Shown here piece after piece: positions 22,649-34,119 of a stretch of DNA of 64,000 nucleotides. The stretch is from Desmodus rotundus (Eukaryota > Chordata > Mammalia > Chiroptera > Phyllostomidae). Below the pieces are notes generated by a model. That model did not search any database and was not told the origin of the DNA. It saw nothing but the letters and a program-made list of their open reading frames with translations. The stretch's first letter is position 1; each line of letters begins with the position of its first letter. The stretch is taken from the NCBI RefSeq assembly GCF_022682495.2, contig NC_071388.1:174683622-174747621 (forward strand). Reading direction: 5' to 3'. The position numbers were made by a program, and so were the translations under genes.

Positions 22649-24399
22649 AAAAGAAACTTTATAGGACAATAGGAAAACTGCCCCTTATTATCTTATAAAT
22701 AATTTTGCTTTCTTCTAATACTATCCTGGAAAAGACATGTAGGCCATTGAGAGTCCACCAGCCGGTAGGATATGAGGGGAGGCAAGCTGTGTGCAGTGTT
22801 AATTGCTTTCATTAGCACTCAGGAATTCTTAGGGAAATAGTTTGGCTTAGCAAAGCAGCTCCAGGCTTTTCATCACCAGGTGTTCTTATTCCAGGCTTGT
22901 TGCTTTATTGCCTTGCTTACCTAACTTCACTTTCACCCATTTTCTAGGTTAAATTTGAATAAAATTTCTTCAGATCTTTCTGAGATATTGGGCAAGATAG
23001 CAATGTTGCAGAGATTAACTAATTCAGGGTCTCAAAGTCATTTGATTCAGGGTGCAGTGTAAATGCAAAGCAGGATGCACCGTAAAGCAAAATGCTAATT
23101 ATTGTAGGCAATGCAGATGCTACTTTTAAAGGTACCAGATGTGTATCGCCTCTCAGTATCCTGGGCTGGCTGCTAGAAAAGAACATGAGGCATGTGAATG
23201 GTATAAACTGAGTAAAACAAATCACTCAAAAGAATAAAAACTACCAAGGAAGCAGAGCTACAATTATCACCAGAAAAATTAGAATGCCACTTCCTGGAAG
23301 ACAGCCAGGTGGAACGGGCAACAAAATATCTGATAAAATACTGGCTCCAAGAAAAATTTTTAACACTGAAGAATTAAGCTTTTGCTTGTTTTCTTTGTAC
23401 ATTGTTGTGTGGTTTAATAAGGGGTTGGAATACCACTTAGAAGATTTGGACACAATTCAATCTAAGTTATGAGAATTTTTTAAGATAATTTTCTTTCTAG
23501 TGTAGGCTCAGGATTTCATAGCAAAACTGGATATTTAGTTTATAATGGATTTATTATGTGCTGTGAAGACGAAGTAAAAATGTAAGTGTTCATGGAGAAA
23601 TTGAATTGCTTGCAACTATCCATAGGATTAAGTTAGTCTTTTAACTTGTTTATATCACGTATCCCCAAATGTTTATTTCCAGTAAGAACACATCAATTTA
23701 GGCCGACAGATTAGAGGGAATAGAAAAGTAGGCATATGCTAATGACATGGATAAATACAGTCATTCCAACTAGACATAAGAATATCCCTGTAGCTATGTC
23801 AAAGGAGACCTAGTAAGCTGCATAAATTTATGTTTCTTAGGAAGGAGGAAGCATATCAATACTTCGAAAGGAGAAGTTCTAACATTTGATTCTGAATGAG
23901 ATTTAATACATGGGATCTAGCAATATAATGTTTTTGATGACAGCTTGATGAAAATAAAGAAGAAATTTGAAGTATAAATTTGACTCATTCTGAAATCATA
24001 AAATCCTATTACAGAATATGGAAGATAAAAATATCTACACCTTTACATGCATTTAGTGCTGGGCCTTTTATCCTGTGGAAGAATTGTCTGCCTAGCTCTT
24101 GCAGGGTCCCCGAAGTCCGACATAAATACAGAAATAGACAAAAACAAAGGTTCTGGAATGTTTAAAAATCCATCCTATACAGAAATATCTATCATTTCAG
24201 CTAAAAAGGAGCTTTATAGTAGGATAATTTGTGAAATGTGACTTCTCTATCTTCATTCCATCTAGCATAATTCCACCCATGACATTTAATATTTGAACCG
24301 TCCCCTCACAACTAAAACAACCCAGGAGGTACATAAAGTCCCGTGAGTGAATTGGCAGTTTCAGGGACTGAATCGGGCTACCCAAATGAACGGTCAGTG
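22649..24399. other. Unassigned non-coding stretch
   Basis: AT-rich, intron-like. No repeat or exon recognised. Confidence 0.55.
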
Positions 24400-25990
24400 A
24401 GGGTGGCAAAGAGGAGGAATAGTCTCTTCAAACCTCTCCTATATCCTCCCTCTCACTCTCAGCAGATAACCTTATCCCCTGTTTCAGAGGCAATAGAAGC
24501 CGTTCTTCAGAAAAATCCTTCACTCCTTGCTCTGCCCCTGCCAAGTGTCTGCCGTTCACACTGGCTCCTTCCCTCTGTTAAAAGATAAGCTGAGTCATAG
24601 TAAACATTTTAAGAGTTTATTTGAACAAAAATCAATTTGAAATTGGGCAGTACCAAACCAGAAGTGGTTAGAAGCATTCCACACACAGGAGCTGGCGAGA
24701 GACTTTTACGGAGAAAAGGAGGAAGCAAAGCCAGGCAATTATTGATTAGCTATAGTTTAGAGCCTAGTTGGCTGTTTGTAATTGGTTGTCCTTAGGTTTT
24801 GATTTTGTAACCTTGAGACATTTATAAGCTTTGGTTTTGGTTTGCTTGTATAGGCCACCTTGGCTTTGGAGTCACTACAGTCTAATGGACTCTTTGTTTA
24901 GTTAATTTAATACCTTCTGCCACCTGGGCCAAAGGATCCTCCTCCACCTGGAATCTCAATCCCTCTGCTTTCTCCAGGGTCTCCCTTTGTTCCTCCCCAT
25001 CGGTCTTTGTACTCACATCTTTGGGAAAAGCAACAGTTACAGAAGTGATGATGAAGATAATGACAAATGTACTCTTCTGCCCAATTTCCTTTTCCCCTTC
25101 CAACGTTTATATCCTGTTTCCACTTTTTCACCTCCCATACTTCCTTCAATTTGCTGCTGTCTGGCTTCTCCCTCCAGTTGCATGAAAACAACTGTTGCCC
25201 AAGTGGCTTCAGCCTGCAGGGCCTCCAGAACCCTTCTGGTCTGGCGGCAGCATTATACCTCTCCTCCCTTCTCCACACTTTGCTCTGCTCTGAGACACGT
25301 TGCTCTTTGGAGGTCCCACTACTCTGACACCTTGTTCCTGGTGTCCTTTGGGCTTCTGTTCTGCCAATTTCTTAAATGTTGATTCTCTTCCTGACTTCTT
25401 TTAATTTCATACAACAGCCTTGCTGTGGGGGATCTCATCCACTCCTATGCTTTTAATTACTATCTCTCTCTTGAACTTCATATTTTCAGATCCAGCTGCC
25501 TACTGGACATCACATGCTGGATTAACATAAGATCCCCTAACTACAGCATGTCCAGGCCTGAGCTCCTATCTTGTCCCCTAACTTGCCCCTTCTACATGTC
25601 CTGCATTACCGTCCACTCAGAAATGTGGGCGTCATCCTCAACTTCCCTCTTTCGCCTACCCTACCTCCAGTCAGTCACTAAATCCTGCTGATTCTACCTC
25701 CAAACTACTCTCAAATGTGCGCTGTTTCCTCCAGCTTCCCTGCTACTACTATCTTGGAACCAAGCAATTACTACTTCTCACCTGGATCCCTGCAGTCACC
25801 TCCTTGTCTCCCTGCCCCAGGCCTTCTTCCTCCCTCACTGGCTCTCCTACAGCCAGAGAGCCTTGGTATAAAGCAAATCAGACTCTATCATTTCCTTGCT
25901 TAAAAACCATCAAAGACTCTCCATTCCTCTCCTGAAGAGGTTAAAACTCTTTAATATGGCTCATAAGACTTCATGATCTCATTATCATTT
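24400..25990 (+). mobile_element. L2/CR1-type LINE, ORF2 remnant, interrupted
   Basis: Sense blocks in the right order for the reverse transcriptase of an old CR1-clade LINE: agcagataaccttatcccct with gaggcaatagaagcc (24465-24500), tatatcctgtttccactttt (25105), ctgctgtctggcttctccct, gggggatctcatccactcct (25424), ctgcctactggacatcac, acagcatgtccaggcctgag, tgtgggcgtcatcctcaact, agtcactaaatcctgctgat, acctggatccctgcagtcac and atggctcataagacttcatg. The YADD region is lost. Interrupted by an LTR-like piece at 24583-24911. Long frames here (for example 24987-25382) are residues of this LINE plus chance. Confidence 0.72.
24583..24911 (-). mobile_element. LTR-like sequence, antisense
   Basis: Phrases aagagtttatttgaacaaaa, caggcaattattgattagct, gagcctagttggctgtttgt, ttgtaaccttgagacattta and ctctttgtttagttaattta follow the order of an old mammalian LTR read in reverse. 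The complement of AATAAA lies near 24614-24620. It splits the L2/CR1-type LINE. Confidence 0.55.
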
Positions 25991-26079
25991 CCCTCTTTGG
26001 CTTCTTTTTTAAAAGTATACAGTTCCTTAAGCCACAGGGAATTTACTTCACTTCCCCAATAAATGTGCACAAAATCCAG

Positions 26080-26310
26080 AGATAGGAGCACAGCCTTTGG
26101 CCCTAGACTACTTGGGTTCAAATCCCTTCTTCACTTAATGATGTTATGACCTCAAACAAATTACTTAACTTCTTTGCCTCAGTTTCTCCATCTACAAAAT
26201 GGGATGATAATAGGGTTGTTGTGGGGTGTAAACGAGTCGATGAGGGTAAAACACTGAGAACAATGCAGGGGCATGAGCATTCAATAAACAGTACCTCCCG
26301 TTATTACCAT
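26080..26310 (-). mobile_element. MIR-family SINE
   Basis: Clear reverse MIR: ggttcaaatcccttcttcac, attacttaacttctttgcct, cagtttctccatctacaaaa, tgggatgataatagggttgt and agcattcaataaacagtacc. One of the better preserved MIRs in the window. Confidence 0.85.
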
Positions 26311-26643
26311 CAGCCCTAAACACTGAACGGGCTGTATTTACCTTACATTTGAGATTCAAAACAAAAACAATTCTAAATTGTAAAGTACATTTAGATAATA
26401 AGTAAGCCTAACAAAGGTGTGGGCTTTTTTTCCCAATGATTGCTACTTTGATCTTTATTTGAAATACTACACTGGGGAAAAAAACCCTGAAATTTTGTTG
26501 CTCTTGCTTTGTTGGAGATTGGCCCTGTGCTTAATCTGCATTTTTGACCCAATGCATGCTTCCCCTGCCCTCTTTTTTTTAAAACCAAATCTTATTCCTC
26601 ACTTAGGTCTCCAGTTACATGTTAGTTCTTCACCCTCCCCTTT

Positions 26644-26775
26644 TTTCAGAGAGAGTTAGAGGAAGGGAGAAAGAGAGAAAGAGAGGAACTTTGATTTGTT
26701 GTTCCACTTATTCATACATTCACTGGTTGATTCTTGTTGCAACCCTGGCATATTGGGATGATGCTTAGGCACACA
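26644..26775 (-). mobile_element. Diverged bat tRNA-type SINE fragment
   Basis: Reverse orientation: agagagagttagaggaaggg, gaactttgatttgttgttcc, acttattcatacattcactg, gttgattcttgttgcaaccc and ggcatattgggatgatgctt. This matches an older bat SINE type with 'ttgttgttccacttatttatgcattcattggttgattctt'. The tRNA-like head is incomplete. Confidence 0.6.
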
Positions 26776-27005
26776 GCAAGGGCCCACATTAGCTTTTCTA
26801 AAAGGCTGTCTCTGACCTGGGACCTGAGCTGGCCCCCTTATTATGCACTCTCATTACATGCTGTAGCCCCCTAACTTGGCACCTGCTATCCTGTGTTGTA
26901 ACTTCCCCTTGTTTGTCCTGCCTCACGATAACGCTCCAGCTGTGAAAGCAGTTACAGCATTGTTATCCCCTGGGCCTGGCAACGTATGTGCTTAGTAAGT
27001 CAATG
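26776..27005 (+). mobile_element. L2 LINE 3' end
   Basis: Reads tctctgacctgggacctgag, gcccccttattatgcactct, tgttgtaacttccccttgtt and gggcctggcaacgtatgtgc, with ttagtaagtcaatg at the end, matching the L2 3' region in sense. It may be the tail of the interrupted LINE at 24400-25990. Confidence 0.6.
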
Positions 27006-27824
27006 CCCAAAACCTCATTTTTCTCTAGGCATCATCTCACTAGAACAGAGGTAACTCGGTGTAAGGGTAAGTTCATCTATTTAAGAATACAATTTGTTTA
27101 TTTTGACAGTAAGGTGGCTCTGCCTTAAATACCACTCATACCCAAAGAATTACTAACTTGATCTTTGCTGTTTTCAAATTCAAATAATGGAAAGGAGGTA
27201 ACATTTTTCTAAGAGTGAGTGTTTGAAAACCTTTTCAAAACGTGATGGGGCTTCCTCTGTACTGGGTAGGAGAACGAGGTATGAAGGCATTGCACTTGAA
27301 TCTGTCATATTGAGTCAATCCCAAGATCCTTAATGATGGGAATCTCGGTCCTAGGCTGCCTGTAGAGAAAAATTTTCTGGCTGTAGCCTATGAAATCGGA
27401 GCCTAAGGGCAATTATCCATTTATCTGCATATAAGCAGCTCCTGTGTTCCAGACTTGAAGGTCTCTAGGCGGCCCCCGATTCCCTGTTTGAAGGTTAGGT
27501 GCTGAGATTTCATCACTCCGTCATAAATTATTCCACACACATTCGTAAGTTCTTCCTGGTAGGTTTGTACGAGCACCTGTGGAGGCATAACGTGACACAC
27601 AAAGACAAAGACAAGGTCCTGCTCTGCAGAGACACAATCCAGATGCCACCTGCTGTTCTTAAGATCTCTACTTGACACCTTAACCTGTACCTGCCCCTGG
27701 AGTCTTGCAGATATCCAGGGAGTTTGGCTTTATCTCATCATCTTGGGCTCTGATTTCTTACTGATGCTAGATTTTTGTTGCTTATTTTCTGTGTCATGGC
27801 TGTTCCTTTCTCTCTGCCCTGGTG
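27006..27824. other. Unassigned non-coding stretch
   Basis: An 85-codon minus frame at 27421-27678 contains no recognisable domain; nothing else stands out. Confidence 0.5.
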
Positions 27825-28345
27825 TAGGGGCAGACAAATAATTTTCCTCCAACCCTATTAAGCCCTGGCTGGGCTAATAACATGAGAGAGATTAACAAGA
27901 GAAAATATACAGATTTATTACATATGTACATATGGGGTTCTCTAAGAATATGAGACCCAAGGACACATTGGGCAGTTGTGGCTTATGTGCCATCTCGAGC
28001 TAAGGAGAAGTAAGGTGGGGGGGTGTTGTTTGGGAGTTCAAAGGGCAGAAGGCAATTCACAGGGAGATGAAAAAGCAAATGTTTGGTAAAAAATGTTTGC
28101 TGGGCCATATTTAACAATGGGACACACAGAGAGAACTTGGATTAAATGGGCCTTGGCTAGGTTCTTCTTTGTCTACCGCAGAGTGGTTTATGTTAAAGTA
28201 TAGTTATCTTTGATGGTAGCTCCCTTCTAGAGCAGGTACTCTACCTACATTCCTCTTTAGGCAGTTAGAGGGAAGGTTCAAGGTTTTTTCTGAGTCTTGT
28301 TTCTTGTAAATAATAAGCTTAAATAATATCCCAAAAGGCATATAT
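27825..28345 (-). mobile_element. LTR-like sequence, antisense
   Basis: Phrases gcagacaaataattttcctc, caaccctattaagccctggc, agagagattaacaagagaaa, agatttattacatatgtaca, gagatgaaaaagcaaatgtt and ggcagttagagggaaggttc form an old LTR in reverse; tttatt at 27914-27919 is the complement of its AATAAA. Likely a solo LTR of an endogenous retrovirus class; class not assigned. No internal viral frames seen. Confidence 0.55.
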
Positions 28346-28849
28346 TTGTGGTAGGCAGTTAGGCATGAACAGAGTAGGAACAATAGGCCAGGTATGGAGT
28401 GTCAGCAGGGTGGAAAGCCTGGGTACCTAGCAATAGAAAAAACTGGGAAAACGAGGACCTCCTCCCCAGGGTGACCTTTTCTCCCCCGGCATACCACTGG
28501 TCGTATGGATGGCAGACCCCCTTGGAGGAGGAACAATGGAGCAGAAGAACAGCCTCGTAGGATGACCTTGCATGTCCCTGCACAGCAAGCACTCCCTTAA
28601 GCATTAAGCCATCAGGACAATGAGGTTCTATATGCATCAGATTATCTCAGGAACAAAGCCTGGGGTCTGTCGACCACAGAGACAGAGTTTTGGTCAAATT
28701 AAAGATGACATTTAGGCCTCAGTTGTCTTTCAGCTCTAGAACCAGAAAAGCAGCAAAACCAGACGGATTTGATGCAGAAACTCAAGAGTTGGAAAATTTT
28801 AGTTTTAGGTAATAGTTAATAAGCATAGTAATGAATGCATGCAAAAAGT
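28346..28849. other. Unassigned stretch between LTR-like pieces
   Basis: Could be LTR or internal retroviral relic by position, but no Gag/Pol/Env motif or primer-binding site is seen. Confidence 0.4.
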
Positions 28850-29335
28850 TATTGTTTTAAGAACTGAAGATATGACCCACCCTGCCTCCAGGAGGCCTAC
28901 CAGCAGTTCTTGATCTTAGTGCCCCAGGGGTACTACAAGCAATCAAGATGGTATCTGAGCCTTTGTATTCCAGGGAGAGACATTCCACGGCCCCCAGGAC
29001 ACAGATAAATCATCCTGGCCAACAGATGAAAGGATGCTAGGGAACTCACTAGACTGCAGCTTGTATCTGATTAACCTGAGTCCTGAGTTCCAAATCCCTC
29101 ACCTAAACTTTTTTCCTGAATTCCAAACCTCTTACGTACAGTTTTTTCTCCCTTGTAAAAAAGTCTGCTTGAAATGAAAGGTAAGACGGTCTTTTAGGGT
29201 ACATAATCCACCATCTTGTCTGATCGCCAGCTCTCTGAATAAAGTGCCCATAAACATTCAGTCCCTGTCTCTACTCACTGGTTCTGGTGCTGACAGGCAG
29301 CACCAATGCTCACTGGTTCTGGTTGCATACTGACG
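28850..29335 (+). mobile_element. Possible LTR-like sequence with poly(A) signal
   Basis: AATAAA at 29238-29243 is followed by a short GT/CT-rich stretch and a direct repeat of ctcactggttctggt (29274-29288 and 29309-29323). The compositional layout (Pro/poly-Pyr, TATA-like cttgtaaaaaagt near 29152, then AATAAA) resembles an LTR U3-R, but I cannot name a family. Confidence 0.35.
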
Positions 29336-29337
29336 CC

Positions 29338-29905
29338 ATGGCTGAAATCAGGACCAGATGCTATAACTGAAGACCCCTTCCCTTAGCACTGACCAATCAG
29401 TGGAGACCACTAAAAAGACGCACCTGGAAAGCTGATGACTATTGAGATTCACCCCTGAGACCTCTCCTGAAATTCCCACCTTTAAAAACCCTCTTGATGC
29501 AAAATGAAAGGCCCAGCTCTCTCTCTCCCTTTCCCCCTTCCCTTCCACCTTTCCCTCTCTCTGTTTCTCTCTCTGCTTTTTTGCACTTTCTCCCTATAGG
29601 TGTGTCTTTTTGCTTTTCTTTCTCCTAAGTTCCAAGGGCCCTCTTTTGCCTCCGTAACTTGTTTCCTGAGTCCATGTAGCCCAGGTGCCTCACTTCCTCC
29701 ACAGCTCACTTCTTCCACTTCTGTGACTTTCCAAATAAACTTTTGCTTGTATTTGAGTCTTGGCTTTAAATTCTTTCTTAGCCACACTCAAATACTGTGG
29801 TTGCTGAGCCAAGGTCTGATTTCTGGTAATACTCTGGTGCCGTTGCACCACTAACGTACTGAGATGGCAAACTCTGCTCTCCCTCTCTGGCATCAACCCA
29901 GACGT
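29338..29905 (+). mobile_element. Possible solo LTR in sense
   Basis: Contains ctgaccaatcagtggagacc (a CCAAT-box-like motif), a TTTAAAAA box near 29482, a long CT-rich tract (29517-29590), AATAAA at 29734-29739 and a TTG-rich tail, then ctgagccaaggtctgat. This order is that of a class I type LTR (U3-R-U5). No identifiable TG...CA ends or target duplication. Endogenous; no coding part present. Confidence 0.45.
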
Positions 29906-30464
29906 CGGACACCATTCTCCGTGATTCTTTCCCTCACATTCCTAAAATATCATTCTGCGAATCAGCTGTGTGTGGCAGCATTTTACTGAGAAAATAGGTA
30001 AGAGGGAGAGAAATTATATGGCATTCTATAGTCAGATAGTCCAAAATGGAATATTGAGCTCTTTAAAAAGTCCTTTAGCCATTTCTTCCAACCAAAGTTC
30101 TGGATGCCTGCTATTTTCATTGGCTCTCCTTCTCTTTTCTCTCTGTGCTGCCTGTCAGCCACTGCAAAAAGGAAAATAATATTTTCTCATACTTGTTTAT
30201 GCTGAACAATCCCGCTCTCCATTCCCTACCCGGAACCTGCTTGGGCTCCCTCTGCTTGGCTGTCATTCATCGTCAATGCACTGACTACTCCATATCCCAC
30301 TCATTCTCCTTTCTCCCTGGTTATGTGACTTACATCACTGCCGCCTCCCGCGCCCCTACTCCTGTGAATGCACAAGTGGATATACCCACTTTCAGTTAAA
30401 ATGATACTCCCTCCCATTTTCCTTACAGAAGTCTGAGAGGAAAAAAAAACTTGGAAGCAGAAGA
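29906..30464. other. Unassigned non-coding stretch
   Basis: Nothing recognised between the LTR-like sequence and an L2 tail. Confidence 0.5.
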
Positions 30465-30600
30465 GCTTATTTATTGAATGCTTTATTTCAACACTTAAAG
30501 GACGACGGCCAAGTCTTATTCATCATTCATCATTGTATTCCTATCCCCTCTACATAGACGAGGCATCCAACATGTATTTGTTGCACGAATGAATTTGCAG
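30465..30600 (+). mobile_element. L2 LINE 3' tail
   Basis: Contains gacggccaagtcttattcat, attgtattcctatcccctct, and catgtatttgttgcacgaatgaatt, matching the L2 ending in sense. Confidence 0.55.
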
Positions 30601-32269
30601 AGTTTAGGAGAGCTGCACTGGAGTCAAATGTGTTCATCTTTTCTTTAAATAGCTCAGCACTACCTAATGTTCTTATTATCTCATATATACTGTATTCGAG
30701 TATATTCAGGGCACTATTAACTTGAAAACAGGTATCGTCCTCTGGCTTGCATTCTTTTCACAGCATTCTCATGGACGTCTAAGGCAAAGCAGTGAGGATC
30801 TGGCAAAAGGTTTTGATTTTGCAGACTGTGTTGTTATTCTCTTCAGGGGCCCTGGCTGCCAATATCCCTGAGATAGAATGAACTTTTGACTCTGGGCATG
30901 GAACAAAGCCTCAAGCTGTTCCCTGCAGGACTGAAGAGCTTGGATGGGGTTAAGGATGGTGGTGGCTTTGCTAATGCTTTAAGACAGTTTCACCCACATC
31001 TGCATCAGTGAGCATGTCTGTACCTGAGAAGCATTGCAGACCAGCCAAAGATCAGGCTTGTTTTGAATGTGCCATCCAGGATTCCTGGGCATCCAGCTGT
31101 TGGAACCAATGTGTGTCAATTGTGTTTTTCTTTACGCGAACCCTAACAGCTTTGCCACCAGCAGTTGCCTCCTGTGTGTTTTTTAAGCGTTGTGTCCTTG
31201 AAAGGAGTTTCATCTCTTACATATCCTTAGTTTTTTTCTCCTCTTAGGAGAAATGATTTCACAAAACCATTTTAACTTAACAAAATTATTAATCTGGCCT
31301 GAAAAGCTTTATGTTTGAATAGGGCATTTCTTTACTTCCAAAGTAGCTTTTCAATGAGAAAACCAACGGTGACATAGCTGTTGACCTTGAAGATGAAATA
31401 TTTGCCTTTCTGTGCTGTGTACTTTCTCAGAAGAAAGTTATGCTGTTTCCCTGGGCCTTTGATGAAATACTGTGGTCCCCCACATAGGTAGAACAGTGCA
31501 TCTTCGATCAACGGCATCACAGGTTTTCTGCCTTTCATCACCCACTGCCTGCATTTTGTTTGGAAGCCAGGACAACAGAGCTGCTGATGCTGTTCGAGCA
31601 GATTTCTTTGTTCTCTTCATATTTTGAAAACCACAAAAATTCCTACTCAATAAAAAAATAACAGTTGAGCTTCAGTTTAGTATTGGTATTGTGACTCCAA
31701 CAGCGAGCACTGCAGCATGCTCTGGAGGAAGCTTTTAGGAGATTCCATAATTTCTTCCTGACCCCAGCTGGTGATCAGTTTATGTCCTGAAGCTTGCCGA
31801 TGAATAGCCCTTATAATTCCCATCCTAGCGTGGGTGTGTTCTGGCTTGTCCTTATCTAAAAGGAATATCTGACAGTGTTTTGAAATGTTACTCCTTTGTA
31901 CGCAGGTAGAGAAACACCTTAGATTAATAGCCTCTTATTTGCTAAAAAGAGAGAGCATTTTGTATGTCACATTAGAATGCCCTTCAATGACTCTAACCCA
32001 TTAGGGTGTTTATGATCCATTTGTGATTTTCTTCTCTCGCCTTCCCTTTAATATATTAATAACTTAATCATTCTGTGGTTCTTTTATTCTTTGTTCTTTT
32101 ATGCAACACACATATATTAAGCATCTTTTATGTAAAAGACACAATATAAGATTATTGATCTTGTCCTCTTCCAAAAACAAAAAAGACACACACAAAAATA
32201 AGTTGCTGACATCAACGGATTTACAAGCGGGTAGGGAAAATAATGAAATGTGTACAATGCAGAGCGGTT

Positions 32270-32430
32270 AAAATAACTTTATGTTTCACGTTTTTAATTT
32301 TACTTTTACAGTTTTCAAATTACTTCCACGTAGATTACCTGATGTACATACTGCAGTGTGTTCACGTAGAGTTGGGATTAGAATCCAGACCTTCTGTTTC
32401 TCTTTCCTCTTGGTAATTATGACTTTTCCA
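32270..32430 (+). mobile_element. Weak MIR-like fragment
   Basis: tgggattagaatccagacct and the following tctgtttctctttcctcttg resemble the 3' half of MIR in sense. Diverged. Confidence 0.35.
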
Positions 32431-33264
32431 TCCTCGTGTCAACTGTATTGTACTTAGCATTAAAATGACACTTACAACACATACTTGTTTTCTGATGATT
32501 TTGTCAAAAATGCATAAAATGGATTTCATTTCACCATAATCATTCCCCCATGTCATCGAAGTTGTTCATTATAGTATTTCTTCCCATGCCTGTTAATTTC
32601 ACTCATCCCAAGACCATTTGGAAAAAAGGGCATTATTGTAATTGGAATGTTCACGAGAAGTGTGGATGCCAGACTGCATTTCTGGCAGGGATGGCAGCAG
32701 GAGGCAAACAAAACATTCTAAAAGGTACCAGTAACTACCACTTAAAATATGTGCGAAGAGAAAAGAATTCCCTTTGTAGGAAGCTATAGTTAATTTACTT
32801 CTAAGAAGGGGCATGACCGTCTGGAGCAGATTGCATTGGTCGTTTAACCCCCAAAGGGAAAAATAAAATTATATCTCCCAAATACACTTTACTTTCAATG
32901 ATGATTTCTATAGTGTGTTCCAGCTCTCAAATTCTATGGTTCTAATTATGCTGTCTGTGAATGTGTGTCGCAAATTCTCTAACAAAAAGACACCACGTGG
33001 CTCTCGCTTAAGTGAAGACATGAAAACAACTGGTTAACATGACAGATAGAGAAAGCAGAGCCACGTAATTCTTTATTTTTTCGTTTTTCCTGGGTGAAGT
33101 GACTCAGTTCACTTCGTGTTGTGTAAGCACAATCTGAAAGAAGACCCACATTGATGAGTCTATGCTGTCAGAGACAAAGTGGTAGATCCTCAACGATAAA
33201 TTATTCCACACTGGGAGAACGAGCATATGTAGCTTCCCTAAATTAACTGCCACATTTAGAGAGT

Positions 33265-33375
33265 TTTTTTTTGGTAAAGTATTTTCTTATTGTTACCATC
33301 TTTGCATCATAACAACCCTGTGATATGGGCAATGTGATGATCAACATGACCTACCCTAGAGGTTCTAAATTTGTA
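33265..33375 (+). mobile_element. Weak MIR-like fragment
   Basis: catcataacaaccctgtgat and atgggcaatgtgatgatca resemble the MIR 'cctcacaacaaccctgtgaggtagg' core. Only a short part is recognisable. Confidence 0.35.
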
Positions 33376-34119
33376 TTCCTTTTTAAAAAAATTTTGTTTT
33401 CTTCATCAAAATACCTGAGTGACACAATATACTCAAATCAGTAATATTGCTCTGGATGGTGGTGGTTCTCAACAGGAGGGCTTTCTGCTCTCTCTAGGAT
33501 GCATATTGGAAATCTGAAGATAGCCTTCACTCCACAGTGAATTTGATTTTTATCTCTCTGTCAGCCAAAAAAACCTCCTCTCAACCACTTCTAGTTGTAA
33601 ATTATTATTTCTAACTGAATAACCATCTTTGTTTATCTAGAAGTCCTATAGATGCGAGTTGAGGGAAATCAAGGAGGTCACCGGGATTTCTTCACCACCA
33701 GAGTGAAGGGGTCAGGAGAGAGGAGCAGTGGGGAAGCGTCAGTTTCCGACTAATTTCTACCTCAATAGCTTGGGTGGACAGACTATGTGATGGTACCATG
33801 CAGAGAATCCCTTTAAAGAACACTGAGGTTAATCAGCTGTTAAGTCATGTCTCCCCATTATTTGAATTGGTTTACTAACCTCTTAGCATATTTATTTTTC
33901 ATTTATATCAAAGGAAAGAATCATAACTAGATGTCTTTCTTCATGTGGTATGTTTCACAAAATGATCATACATATAAACCCGGCTATCTTACTTTCAAAG
34001 AAAGAGAATACTGGTAAACCTTATGAATGTTAACTAACATTTATTTATTGATTAAGGTGTTTGAGTTAGTAGTTTGTTTACACAAGGGGAAGATACAAAT
34101 AGTAACCCCTGAAGGACAT

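Larger units (their letters stand above)
30601..34119. other. Repeat-poor non-coding stretch
   Basis: Only weak MIR-like pieces (32270-32430, 33265-33375). An AP-1-type TGACTCA is at 33100-33106 inside a small inverted repeat. Overlapping minus frames at 31332-31650 are noted separately. Confidence 0.5.

Noticed and set aside
24987..25382. 131-codon + open frame (and an overlapping 123-codon minus frame)
   Set aside because: The sequence is an old L2/CR1-type LINE ORF2 remnant read out of frame; no conserved motifs survive.
28346..28849. Internal coding region of an endogenous retrovirus between LTR-like pieces
   Set aside because: No protease, reverse transcriptase, integrase or envelope motif in any frame, and the flanking LTR-like pieces are in opposite orientations.
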